NCBI GenBank assembly: GCA_010356995.1
Contig: ML996708.1
Location: 310,001 to 374,000, forward strand
Reading direction: 5' to 3'
Source: Trichodelitschia bisporula
Lineage: Eukaryota; Ascomycota; Dothideomycetes; Phaeotrichales; Phaeotrichaceae
Length of the DNA: 64,000 nt
Part shown: positions 54,405 to 64,000 of the stretch, in pieces
How the letters are laid out: every line of letters starts with the position of its first letter
How positions within the stretch are numbered: position 1 is the stretch's first letter
Notes under the pieces: model-generated
Databases searched by the model: none
What the model was told of the DNA's origin: nothing
The model's input: the letters and a program-made list of their open reading frames with translations, nothing else
Position numbers and translations under genes: made by a program

Positions 54405-57336
54405 GATCGTGGCGGCCAGACGGGGTAAACAGATAACAACGCGAACAAGAATGCGCACAGCAACGCGGGCGCGTCACTCACGCGTGTATATGCGAAGCCA
54501 GGTCGAAATACCCAGCAAAGCCAGCCCGACGGGATGTCCCGTCGTCGGCGCCCGGCGTTGACGCGTGGAGCCGACCCGGCCGGTCAAACGCCGAGTCGCG
54601 TCGATGCTAGCTTGTTGGACGTCAGCCCTGGCAACACAAGCGCGGCGCGATTACGTCGCTGGCGCGGGAGTCATTTCCGACTCGTGGCGTCGCGGTAGGG
54701 AATGACGTCCAGGGTTACTTACAGGGTACGTCGATCGCGGGCAGGATGTACCGGCTGCCGGCTCGGTTCGCGGCGATTCACGGCGCGCACAGCAGTTGAG
54801 TCGTTTGTAGAGCTGTTAATCTCGTCGCTGAAGGGACGTTAACGACGGACAACGTCAGTAACCGTTTTTGATGGGCATACCGTCGCTAATCAGCGGCCGT
54901 CTGCTTCCGTCGGTAACGGCACGTGATACAAGTATTTTACCCCAAGTACAGGTAGTATGCGCCACTTTACGTGGCTTGGTGCTTCTAATTAGAACTAGCT
55001 CCTTCATAATTAGGCCGGAATCGTGAGCGATGCCGAATGTCTTCTGATAACGTTGTAGACATACGTCTAGCCTCCGTCATTAAGACGTCTGCGTCCGTCC
55101 GTCTGTCATCATCTTAACAGCTCTAGTCGTTTGTCGTGCGAATTTGCTTGATCCGTTCGTGTGCGGAAATTACGCCGTGCAGGCCGTTTGTCGTTGTGGT
55201 ATGGCGGGGGTAGGGTGGAGCCAGGGTGGTCCCGGAGGATGCTCCCACCACTTCTACACTAACCTTGGTGATTATATCGGCAGAATTATCACAGTACTGC
55301 AGTCCGGGCCTGATATCTCGAGCAAGTGCTGTACGACCAAATTGAAGTGACTGTTGTCAATTGCTTCGGCGATGTCGCGGCGGTTGTCCCTCAGAGTTCT
55401 TTCCCGGAAGTCGTGCAAGTACCCAGACCATACTCGTCGTTTGTCGTATCCGTTTCTAAATCTGTCTTGATATACGGAGTACGCGTATGACTTGCTGACT
55501 GCGGAAAGTTATGGCTGAGTCGGTGGGGAAAGAGAGTCTACTGTAGTTGTCAGATGCCATGCTTCTAATTGAACTGGAGGCTGGTGATGTGAGGAAGTTG
55601 GTGACGTCGGTACATGGAGGTTGCGATGACAGCCATTGTGCTTGCATACCGGGCGGTGAGAGAAAAGAACCACTCAAAGGTAGCTCCTGCCGTACCAGCA
55701 GTACGTTGTACTACCGGTTCTACATAAGGTCACCCTTGTCCGGTAGGGCGGGGGCAGACAGAGGTTGTTGACCGAGAGTTGGGCGGATTCTGGATCGGCT
55801 CTACTTGTTGCTAAGCTTCGCCTTGTTGTACGTAGTGAAGCTAGTCCACCACGAGCGTACACGACGCGTGGATTGTCAGACGTACAAGCTCACTGTTTCG
55901 GCGAGTCGTCGGCTTTCGGGCAGAAAGAGAGAGGGTGTGCTTGTGTGAGAGTGATGGAGAGGCGGAGAGGCGGAGAGGCGGAGACACGGAGTCACGGGAG
56001 ATAACACCGTTGAGATAGAGCAAGAGAGCGCGCGGTCGATCGGCTCGACTCCGGTTGGATCGACTTTGCTAGGGCTACGGGGATTATGGCCGAAGTCTTG
56101 TTATGGAATGAATTATTGCTAGAAGAACCAAGGCAGAGAGAAAGAGCGGGAGAAGGGAGCGGGAGACAGGGCTGAGTTCTTGTTGCTACAGTACCGTAGT
56201 ACATCCGGCCTACGGATGTAAATTATTTCCCTCTCCTAGTCTGGATAAACCATGTATGTCGTTCCTGATTCCTGTCAGATCCTGTTCCTGTTCCTGGCTG
56301 CGTTTGGCTTCGGACCTGCATTGCCCAACGCAGGCAGCGCTTCCGTATGCCGTCTGTTTGGAATGACTGGGGGTTGGTGGATGGGTGGAGGGGTGTGACG
56401 GCAGTTGCATGGACGCGCTCGACCTTCGCGCCTTTTAGCAGGGCGCGAAAGATGAAGAGTGTGGGGGAGAAAAAGAAAATGAGCCATGGGGTGGTATCCA
56501 CTTCAACACACACAACTTTGGTTCCATCGAGTATAGATATCCACTTCTGCTCCATAAGAATACTCCATAGACGCCATGCTCCACTGTAAACATGTCAACA
56601 AGCAACAGTAAACACTCAACGAGTAAACAAACAGAGAAAAGCTGCAAGACATCGTCAGTCGTTGATCGTCACGCGCGTCGTCAATAATCATCGTGAGAGA
56701 GTAACCAAAGACAAGAGAAGGCCAATCATCTCGCATCGGTCAACTCTTCAAGCCACCGAGGTTCTCTTTTACTAGCATCTCTTTGCCCAAGCAAGCATTT
56801 GCCTGTGGTGGAAAAGAGAGCAGCGAAAAGAAGCAGTGCGAGAAGAGATTAAACGCCAGAACGCCTCCGTCTTGGCACCCTTTGGACCTTGCTCGCATCC
56901 CTCATCTCGTCCTCCTCGTCCCTCCTTCCCAACCACACAACTTCTCTCACTCGCTCTCTCGTGTACCAACTCCACTTCTTCCTCAACATCTCTCATCCAA
57001 AGAGACTGATGCGACCAATCTATTTCCGAACAGTCCTACCCCAACGCCGCTGACTTCGTCGTTCCATTCCTTTTCTCCAGCCGATCGCTCTCCTGCTTCC
57101 ATCCGCCGCCAAGTCGAACGCCGCCCGTCTCACCTTGACCTCACCCACCACTCGCTGCCTGAAGGCCCGTCTGTCTCTTTCGCACAGCCTCTGCCTAGCT
57201 CACGCCCGACTCTCCTGCCTCTCATCCGAGGTCAATCCCTTCTTCGACTTCGCCAATCTCGCACCGGGAATGCTCGCAAGCGAATTGCTCTCCCTAAACG
57301 CCCGGATGGGTTGACGACTGACCCAGAACCCCCGCC
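54405..57336. other. long divergent intergenic region
   Basis: About 2.9 kb between the Asteroid-like and TBC genes. 54.5-55.4 kb is rich in CGTC/GTCGTT words and may be old repeat sequence. A GGAGAGGC minisatellite lies at 55956-55983. The final 600 bp are pyrimidine-rich leader of the TBC gene. No gene supported. Confidence 0.45.
55956..55983. repeat. 8-bp tandem repeat (GGAGAGGC)
   Basis: About 3.5 copies of GGAGAGGC. Confidence 0.8.
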
Positions 57337-59886
57337 ATGGAAGACACCGCATACGAAATGTACAGCGGCAGTGCCTACGCTGAGCTTCAACGCGCCGGCA
57401 CCTTTGCTCAGCGTCGACATACCCGCCGTACCGCACTCATCGAGCCGGGCGACGTGCCCGCGCTCCCCGCATCGCCGCCGCCTCTACCTAAATCCCTCCC
57501 GCTTTTGCCGCGCTCACGGGGATCGTCTGTTGAGTCGTTGACGCCCAAGGATTCGCCCGCTACCTCCGCCGCGGACATTGGCTCCCCGGACTCGGGTGCC
57601 TTCCCGCCCAGTGCCTTGCCGGAGCCGTACCTTCCACTACGCAAGAGCTCGGCGAATCGTCTGCGCCTTCAGACGGGCCAATCCCCCTCGTCCTCTCCCA
57701 AGAAAGCATTCCAGTCACCCACACCATCCACCGCATCCGAGTCACGCAATGTGTCTCCCCGCTCAAAGGACATGCCCCCGCCGCCACTACCGACACCGAC
57801 CACTACCCCGATCCAGGCACCTCTGCTTAAAGACGGAGAGGTCTACGCTTCGCCGACCGTGCTGTGGGGGCGTGCGCGCGGCCTAACCACCAACTCTCCC
57901 CTTCCGCCCAACATTCCTCACCTGCCCTCACCACGCCTCAAAGAGTCTACTTCCATTCCTGACTTTCGTCTTCCGAAGCGCATTTCCTCGACCTACCAAC
58001 CGAACCGGGGTCCAAACGCTCGCGACGCGAACCCATACATGCGAGAGCCCCCCGTGCCATGGCGCGAAGCGGAGGAGGTGAGGTCGAGCTTTCGCTCGGC
58101 CTTGACGAACGGGGAGACGCGGTCGAGCTTTCGATCCGCGTTTACAAATGGTTCTGCAATGACGTACGCGTCATCTGGGTACATTGATGCAAGCGAGACG
58201 GAGCGCAGCAGCGTGCTGACGCGTGCAAGTTCCACCAGCGACAACGAGCAGCGGAGGCAGGCGGAAGAAGAGATGGAAGAGATGGAAGAGGAGGGATTGA
58301 GCGTGGACGATGTCATGGATTTGTACGCCGATGGGTTTGATGAGTCGGACTCGGAGAATTTTGAGGAGAGCTTCGAGGATGCCGAATCTTATCTGGGGCT
58401 GGATGGGACAGAAGCTTCAGGGCCTAAGGCCGAGGCGTCGTCATCAGTAACGCCGCCGCTGAGCCCGGCACATTCGATACCGCACCGCGAGTTGGATATC
58501 CCGAAATCACCATCCGCGCCGCACCTACCCTACTCACCGCTCGAATCACACCCACCAGTCCCCCCCACGCCTTCGTCCCCAAAGACCCCTTCTCCACGAA
58601 GTTCGCCTGCTCCCGCCATCTCACCACAAACATCACCCGTCCTAGGTCCCAAGATGACCTCGATTCCACCTGTTCCCCGGGACCGCTACGGCTTCAAAAA
58701 GGAAACGCAACATGTCTCCGCCGCAGAGTACGACAAATGGAATGCCACATACGAGCCCTACGTCGAGCGGCGCCGCAAGAAATGGATACACCTCATGCGC
58801 AGCAACGACCTTCCTACCGACAAGCCTTTCCGTTTCCCTGCTAAGTCCGACAAGGTCAAGCGGTTCGTACGTAAGGGCATTCCGCCGGAGTGGCGCGGCG
58901 CGGCTTGGTTCTGGTACGCCGGCGGTCCAGCACGCATGGTTGAGCAGCCGCGGTTGTACTGGAACCTGCTTGATATGGCGACGGAAGGCAAGCTCAACGA
59001 TGTAGACCGCGAGCACATTGAGCGCGACCTCAATCGCACCTTTCCCGACAACATTCGCTTCAAGCCTGACACGATGCCGGAGGTGAGCGACGATGAGCGG
59101 CCCGGTCTCATGGGCAAGCAGGGAGAACCGCCGATGATCAGCGCGTTGCGGCGTGTGCTTCAGGCATTTGCTATCCACAATCCGCATGTTGGATATTGCC
59201 AGTCGCTCAACTTCATCGCCGGGCTGCTGCTTCTCTTCCTTGACATGGACGAGGAAAAGTCATTCATTATGCTCGATATCATCACCCGCGATCATCTCCC
59301 CGGGATCCACAACAAGACTCTCGAGGATATCGACATGGGAGTACTCATGAGTTACATTCAGGAGAGTATGCCTGCTGTCTGGAGCAAGATCGACGACGCC
59401 GACGACATGGGCGGAACCGCCTCGGCGCATCTCGTCACACGCCGCCTACCCACCATCCACCTCACCACAACGGCCTGGTTCATGACATGCTTCGTCGGCA
59501 ACCTACCCATTGAGACGGTACTCCGCGTCTGGGACAGCTTCTGGTTCGAAGGCTCAAAGACACTCTTCCGCATCGCCCTCACCCTCTTCAAGGCCGTCGA
59601 AACCAATGTGCGCGCCCTGACCGACCACATGGAAATCATGCAGACGGTGCAAGCGATCCCGCGGCGCTGGATCGACGCCAATTCCCTCATGGAACAGTGC
59701 TTTCGCCGTAGAGGCGGCTTCGGCCATGTCTCGCTCGACAGCATCCAGGCAAGGCGGGAGCAGCGGCGCGCGGCGCTGCTGGAGGCAAGGAGGCGCTCGT
59801 TGAATGGGGCAGGGCCGGTGAAGGCGAGCAGTGCGAGTCCTGTGTCGAGTAGGAGGATTGTGTCACGGGGGAGGCGAGGAATGTAA
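57337..59886 (+). CDS. TBC-domain Rab GTPase-activating protein
   Basis: A single-exon gene of 849 residues; the start lies in a good context (CCGCC ATGG). Residues 1-460 are Pro/Ser-rich and probably disordered, with many TP/SP sites, a 13-residue tandem duplication (RSSFRSA core, about 247-272) and an acidic segment (EEMEEMEEEGLSVDDVMDLY). The TBC domain runs from about 505 to 800: RKGIPPEWRGAAWFW, then the arginine finger in IERDLNRTFPDN (about 562) and the glutamine finger in VGYCQSLNFIAG (about 619; Ser replaces the usual Gly), then LTTTAWFMTCFVGNLP and LRVWDSFWFEG. Both catalytic fingers are present, so it should stimulate GTP hydrolysis on a Rab. The target Rab cannot be told from sequence. 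A basic tail (ARREQRRAALLEARRR) follows. Confidence 0.93.
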   Translation: MEDTAYEMYSGSAYAELQRAGTFAQRRHTRRTALIEPGDVPALPASPPPLPKSLPLLPRSRGSSVESLTPKDSPATSAADIGSPDSGAFPPSALPEPYLPLRKSSANRLRLQTGQSPSSSPKKAFQSPTPSTASESRNVSPRSKDMPPPPLPTPTTTPIQAPLLKDGEVYASPTVLWGRARGLTTNSPLPPNIPHLPSPRLKESTSIPDFRLPKRISSTYQPNRGPNARDANPYMREPPVPWREAEEVRSSFRSALTNGETRSSFRSAFTNGSAMTYASSGYIDASETERSSVLTRASSTSDNEQRRQAEEEMEEMEEEGLSVDDVMDLYADGFDESDSENFEESFEDAESYLGLDGTEASGPKAEASSSVTPPLSPAHSIPHRELDIPKSPSAPHLPYSPLESHPPVPPTPSSPKTPSPRSSPAPAISPQTSPVLGPKMTSIPPVPRDRYGFKKETQHVSAAEYDKWNATYEPYVERRRKKWIHLMRSNDLPTDKPFRFPAKSDKVKRFVRKGIPPEWRGAAWFWYAGGPARMVEQPRLYWNLLDMATEGKLNDVDREHIERDLNRTFPDNIRFKPDTMPEVSDDERPGLMGKQGEPPMISALRRVLQAFAIHNPHVGYCQSLNFIAGLLLLFLDMDEEKSFIMLDIITRDHLPGIHNKTLEDIDMGVLMSYIQESMPAVWSKIDDADDMGGTASAHLVTRRLPTIHLTTTAWFMTCFVGNLPIETVLRVWDSFWFEGSKTLFRIALTLFKAVETNVRALTDHMEIMQTVQAIPRRWIDANSLMEQCFRRRGGFGHVSLDSIQARREQRRAALLEARRRSLNGAGPVKASSASPVSSRRIVSRGRRGM
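58075..58152 (+). repeat. 39-bp in-frame tandem duplication in the TBC gene
   Basis: Two adjoining 39-bp units encode EVRSSFRSALTNG and ETRSSFRSAFTNG. Synonymous and a few amino-acid differences show it is not brand new. Confidence 0.85.
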
Positions 59887-60468
59887 GATGGTGGTGGGGA
59901 TTTCTTACTCGATGTATGATATGATAGATGGTGCATTTGCGGGTTTACGTGTTCAAAGGTTCAGCATGGCATAAGGAGGTGGGCTAGGCGGTTATGATAC
60001 CCGTGGGAGTTTCGGTGGTTTTAGCGGCAGGCTGGTCGCGGTGTTTGTAGCTTTGACTACGATTGTGGATGAAAAAAGTGCCTTCAATCATGAATCCTGC
60101 TTGTTTAAATGCCCGTGATGCTGCTCTGCTTGCTGCTTTCTTTGCTGCTCCAGCTACTCCGTGATTAGGAAAGAGGGATGGCATAAAACACGTGACCTCA
60201 TAATGCCGGGAAATCACTTGTCCCGATAAGCAGGGGTATGCCGCGAGACAGGAGAGGCCCAGTGAAGTTGGAAGTGTGGCTTTTCGCAACGCCAGCCTCA
60301 AAGCTCCGTGAACACATCTCCATCTCCGCGCAACTCTCAACCTCCCGCCATCTACGCCGATTCGCACAAACTGACTACTGCAACATCTACGGCACCCCGA
60401 GCTCCTGTCCGTGCAGTCCAAATCAACCTCTCGAACCTCGCCACACTCTCGCCTCGTCGCTCGCAGCA
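59887..60468. other. intergenic
   Basis: 3' region of the TBC gene and promoter/leader of RER1. A minus-strand frame (59984-60523) overlaps the RER1 first exon and has no motif. Confidence 0.55.
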
Positions 60469-61178
60469 ATGGACGCGCCCGAGCCCGCAGAGACGCCCTT
60501 CGCGGCCGTATCAGCGCAGACATCGCGCTGGGGACGGGTACGCTGCTCTACGAGTAGAGAACTCCGCTAATCAGACAGATATACCAAGCCTACCTCGACC
60601 AGAGCACCCCCTACGTCCCCTACCGCTGGACAGGCACAGGCGTGCTGTTCCTCATCTTCGCGTTGCGGATATTCCTCGCGCAGGGATGGTACATCGGTGT
60701 GTGGACTAAAGACCGCGTGTTGAGGAAACCGTATGTGCTGATAAGCAGCAGTGGCCTACTCCGTCGGCATCTATCTCCTAAACCTCTTCCTCGCCTTCCT
60801 AACTCCCAAATTCGATCCATCCCTCGAACAAGACGAGGGCATGGAAGACGGAACCGCGGGCACCGGCTTACCCACTAAGGAAGGCGATGAGTTCCGCCCT
60901 TTCGTGCGCCGGCTCCCGGAGTTCAAGTTCTGGTACAGTACGACTAAGGCCCTCGCTATTGGGTTTGCGTGCACTTGGTTTCGCGCGTTTGATTTGCCGG
61001 TGTTTTGGCCGGTGTTGGTGGTGTATTGGGTGTTGCTGTTTGTGCTTACGAGTAAGTTTCATTGAAATGGGGAGTTAGACGGGGCTGATGAGTGGTAGTG
61101 CGCCGCCAGATTCAGCATATGATCAAGTATCGCTATGTCCCGTTTACAGTGGGCAAGGCGAGGTATCAGCGGAAGTAG
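60469..61178 (+). CDS. RER1: Rer1 ER-retrieval receptor
   Basis: Four exons: 60469-60537, 60579-60696, 60752-61051 and 61099-61178 (introns 41, 55 and 47 bp); 567 nt, 188 residues, the normal Rer1 length. Splicing gives the family signature throughout: [20 protein letters not shown], then [80 protein letters not shown] and [20 protein letters not shown], ending ARYQRK. Four membrane segments are visible. Rer1 cycles between the early Golgi and ER in COPI vesicles and returns escaped ER membrane proteins and unassembled subunits. The split in the first coding exon after RWGR and the very short last exon explain why no single long frame covers the gene. Confidence 0.96.
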
Positions 61179-61958
61179 GACGGTTGAATCTCGTCGATAC
61201 GGACGGGTGTTTGGAAAGAGTCTGGGCACGGAAGGGAGACACGATCCCTGGGCTATGGGCGGCTGCTATGCTCGTGGGCGCAGCATACATGCGGTAGAAA
61301 CGTGGGGCATCTGTCGGCGTGGCGTTCTTGAGGCAAAGGTGGTTCTGGCAGGGGGACGGTTAGGTGTACGACTGCCCTCTAGGCTGGGATATGAGAGATA
61401 ATGTTGCCTGGTTTCTTTCGTGGTTGTGTTAGTAGGCATGTGAATTGATATGATGATAGGGCTGATGGGTGCTACTCTAATGCTTGGGATCTGCACTGGG
61501 ACTGCGCTTGAGGAGGGGTATTTTTATATTATGTCCGAGCATGCGGGCTCTATTCAACCCCACTCGAGGGAGATGAAGCCCAGTCGGTGGCCTCTGGCAT
61601 CTGTGGTGCTGGTGATACTGTGGTATAGCTGTGGGAGACTGAAGGATGGCAATGCCGATGCCGGCTCACCATCACTCGCAAGCGGAAACCCGCCCACGCA
61701 AACCACATAGTTTCAGATGCAACCAGACATCAGCCTCTTTACATTCCATCGTAAATCCCGTTCCCTATCTCGAAAAGTGAACCCGAAACCCGTCACATGC
61801 CCCGCGGGCCACACGTGCGGCCAGTATCGGGTAAGCTCACCCCAGCACCTCCGGCGTCCCGCCCGGCCTCGGGGAAGCTCCAGCTCGCACCTTCAACCCA
61901 CAACTCCTCCTAGCAATTGACCCAGCAATTAACTGCCTATCTCCACCAGTCCGCCAAA
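61179..61958. other. intergenic between RER1 and enoyl-CoA hydratase
   Basis: About 780 bp, 3' region of RER1 and promoter of the next gene. No supported gene. Confidence 0.55.
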
Positions 61959-62899
61959 ATGCTGAACCTCCGCGCCTGGCGGCCCGTCGCCGCACAACTC
62001 GCCCGCCCCGCCATCCGCCCCGCCCCGCGCCGCCTCGTCCCCATGCGCTTCTCTAGCACCGAGGCGACGTCATATGAATTCCTGAAGCTGTCGACGCCGA
62101 AGGAGGGCGTAGCACTCGGTACCGCCCTCCCCTCTCCCCTCTCCAAATTCCTAAGCTAACCCCCGCAGTAACCCTCCACCGCCCCAAAGCCCTCAACGCC
62201 CTCTGCACTCCCCTCTTCAAAGAACTCCACACCGCGCTCGCCTCCCTGGACGCAGACCGGTCCATCGGCGCCATCGTCATCACCGGCTCGGAACGCGCCT
62301 TCGCCGCCGGCGCCGACATCAAAGAAATGAAAGACCTAACCTTCAGCGCCGCCTACAGCGGGGACTTCATCGAGCTATGGAGCGCAGCCGTGGCGCAGGT
62401 TAAGAAGCCGATCATCACAGCCGTGAACGGGTACGCTCTGGGTGGCGGGTGTGAGCTGGCCATGATGGGTGATATCTTGTATTGCTCGGCGGGGGCTACC
62501 TTCGGGCAGCCGGAGATTAAGTTAGGGACTATTCCCGGCGCCGGGGGGAGTCAACGGCTCACCCGCGCGATTGGGAAGAGTAGAGCCATGGAGGTGATTT
62601 TGACAGGGGAAAACTTCAGTGGGAAGCAAGCTGGGGAATGGGGACTTGCGGCAAAGGTTTTTGAAACCCCGGAGGAGTGTGTGGAGGGCGCGTTGGGAAC
62701 GGCGGAGAAGATTGCGCGCTTGTCGAGGGTGGCGGTGAAGGCGGCGAAGGAGGTGGTGAATAAGAGTCAGGATCTTGGGTTGAGGGAGGGGGTGGAGTTT
62801 GAGAGGAGGGTTTTTCATGGGTTGTTTGGGTCGAGAGATCAGAAGATTGGGATGGGGGCTTTTGCGAAGAAGGAAAAGCCGGAATGGAGTCATGAGTAG
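61959..62899 (+). CDS. mitochondrial enoyl-CoA hydratase
   Basis: Two exons: 61959-62118 and 62169-62899 (intron 50 bp); 891 nt, 296 residues. The start MLNLRAWRPVAAQLARPAIR begins an Arg/Ala/Pro-rich presequence without acids; an in-frame ATG 14 codons upstream would spoil it. The crotonase fold is complete: VTLHRPKALNAL, oxyanion-hole segments FAAGADIKEM and GYALGGGCELAM, and the two catalytic glutamates expected from rat ECHS1 (Glu144/Glu164), here about Glu149 (GGCEL) and Glu169 (GQPEIKLG), 20 residues apart as in the family. The C-terminus (FHGLFGSRDQKIGMGAFAKK) is also typical. It hydrates trans-2-enoyl-CoA in mitochondrial beta-oxidation and branched amino-acid breakdown. Close match to the ECHS1 type rather than to peroxisomal or dehydratase relatives. 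Confidence 0.95.
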
Positions 62900-63156
62900 G
62901 GGATATAAAATGGAGGCGGAGGTTGGAGGGAAGGCTGAGATGGTCGTGATACGGTGATGTTGAATGTCACTCATGCTGCTTGGATATGGGATCAAGGCAA
63001 TGCTTGATTGACTACATCCCACAGAAATGCCCACGCCGGCTTGTCTTCATGTGTCTCTAGGCTTCATTATCAACCTGAGTCTCATGTTCAACATATCCAA
63101 TTCGCATACACATCCCACAACCATCCACTCCCCAGCATCATTCCTACTCCTCCACT

Positions 63157-63879
63157 TCAACCTTCCTCACGAAAAAAGATCCCAATAACAGCCTCCACCG
63201 CGGCCCCTACCCCCCCCTCCGCCACTAGACCACGAAACGTCTCCCCCAGCCTCTCCAGCCCCTTCCTGCTATCAGCCGCATGCCACCCCGGCGGCACCCT
63301 GGCCTCAGCGTCCAGCTCGCTCCTAACGTCGCCCACCCAATCGCAGTACAACACCCAGCTAATCGCGACCTGCACCGCGCCCCGCGCGAGCACGAGCCGC
63401 TGCTGCCCGAGATGCGGCGCGAGTGTCCGGGCCGCGTAATCGCGAAAAACGCGCACGTTGGAGTCGGACTCGGGGCCGGGGGGGGACGGGGGGACGACGA
63501 GCGCTGGGTGGTTGGTGGTTATGGTTGACCAAACGGCCGCGCGCCGCAGGGATATGTCCCACCAGCGGCCTAGGGCGTGGACGAGTACGTTGATGTCGCG
63601 TGCTTTTGCGCGTGCGGAGAGGAAGGGGGATATGCCGACCCAGCGGGGGAGGGGGGGGAGGGTTAGGGTGGTGAGGGTGGGGGTTTGGGGGGTTGGGTGG
63701 GTTATGAGGAGGGTTAAAGTGGTTGTGAAAAGGGAGGCGGGGGATATGAGGGTTATGGTGTGCGTTTGGGAGGTCCCTTCGGGCGGGTGCGGGGTGCTGG
63801 TTATCGTGAAGGGGGTGAAGGCGCGGAGGTCGGCTAATGAAGGGGAGAGGGGGGAGTTGGAGGGGATCGGATCGGACAT
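63157..63879 (-). CDS. unrecognised protein, 5' end may lie outside window
   Basis: The first ATG of the frame is at 63879 (MSDPIPSNSPLSPSLADLRA), giving 240 residues, but the frame stays open to the window edge, so the protein may be longer or spliced to exons to the right. The N-terminal half is Thr/Pro-rich and probably beta-structured (TPFTITSTPHPPEGTSQTHT); the second half looks helical (ARAKARDINVLVHALGRWWD, LRRAAVWSTI, ARTLAPHLGQQRLVLARGAV, VQVAISWVLYCDWVGDV, VGAAVEAVIGIFFREE). I do not recognise the family. The strand assignment rests on composition and the ordered helical C-terminus; the plus-strand frame in the same place (63458-63961) is Gly/Arg-rich shadow. Convergent with the hydratase gene, 257 bp apart. 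Confidence 0.6.
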   Translation of the reverse strand: MSDPIPSNSPLSPSLADLRAFTPFTITSTPHPPEGTSQTHTITLISPASLFTTTLTLLITHPTPQTPTLTTLTLPPLPRWVGISPFLSARAKARDINVLVHALGRWWDISLRRAAVWSTITTNHPALVVPPSPPGPESDSNVRVFRDYAARTLAPHLGQQRLVLARGAVQVAISWVLYCDWVGDVRSELDAEARVPPGWHAADSRKGLERLGETFRGLVAEGGVGAAVEAVIGIFFREEG

Positions 63880-64000
63880 AGTTGGTGGGGGAGACGGAGC
63901 GGGGAGGGAGAAGGGGAGGAAGGAGGTTAGGAGGGTGGAGAGGGGGGGTTGTGTAGGTTGAGGGGGGGCGTCGGCGTTGATGAGCTTGCTGGGCGGGGGT

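Noticed and set aside
1-64000. CRISPR array, rRNA genes, secondary-metabolite cluster, retroelement
   Set aside because: No regularly spaced repeats, no rRNA sequence, no synthase domains, and no reverse transcriptase, integrase or long terminal repeats seen.

Overview
This 64 kb window is nuclear DNA of a filamentous ascomycete (Pezizomycotina). The evidence is the short introns (mostly 41-70 bp, GT-AG with CTRAC-like branch sites), a GC-rich coding sequence at roughly one gene per 3-4 kb, and gene families typical of that group (TMEM16 scramblase, DUF1765/UPF0592 protein, fungal homeobox regulator, Swi3/Csm3, Ski2, THO complex subunit 1, eIF4G without MA3 domains). The class cannot be fixed from sequence alone. 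Spliced models were built by hand; every multi-exon model given closes in frame.

Layout. 0-8 kb: the 3' part of a single-pass membrane protein, a kelch protein with a repeat-rich N-terminus (minus) and a large DUF1765 protein (minus). 8-12 kb: a long gene-poor stretch with one probable 59-residue membrane protein behind a TATA box, then ATP synthase subunit h (minus). 13-19 kb: a transferrin-receptor/M28-like protein that has lost its catalytic residues (plus), convergent with a TMEM16 lipid scramblase (minus). 19-28 kb: three nucleic-acid genes, SKI2 helicase (minus), Swi3/Csm3 (minus) and THO subunit 1 (plus); the last two are divergent and each needs one GC-AG intron. 28-33.6 kb: gene-poor DNA with a 97-N assembly gap, upstream of a homeobox gene (33.6-35.5 kb). 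35.5-39.7 kb: repeat-bearing intergenic DNA with two hairpin MITEs and a diverged duplication, one copy of which acts as an empty site for a MITE. 39.7-44.1 kb: eIF4G (minus). 44-48.8 kb: microsatellite-rich DNA and a probable 75-residue three-exon gene. 48.8-54.4 kb: a probable mitochondrial protein with a 4 x 60-bp coding minisatellite (minus), a small single-pass membrane protein (plus) and an Asteroid/XPG-like nuclease homologue (minus). 57-64 kb: a TBC Rab-GAP (plus), RER1 (plus), mitochondrial enoyl-CoA hydratase (plus) and an unrecognised protein at the right edge (minus).

There is no operon or gene-cluster logic and no biosynthetic cluster, CRISPR or rRNA. Most genes are housekeeping: mRNA export and decay (THO, Ski2), translation initiation (eIF4G), replication-fork protection (Csm3), membrane trafficking (RER1, TBC-GAP, Tre1-like protein, TMEM16) and mitochondrial energy metabolism (ATP14, enoyl-CoA hydratase). 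The least ordinary items are the MITE pair with its paralogous empty site, the metal-ligand-free M28 protein, two small genes missed by a 60-residue ORF cutoff or hidden in intergenic DNA, and coding tandem repeats.
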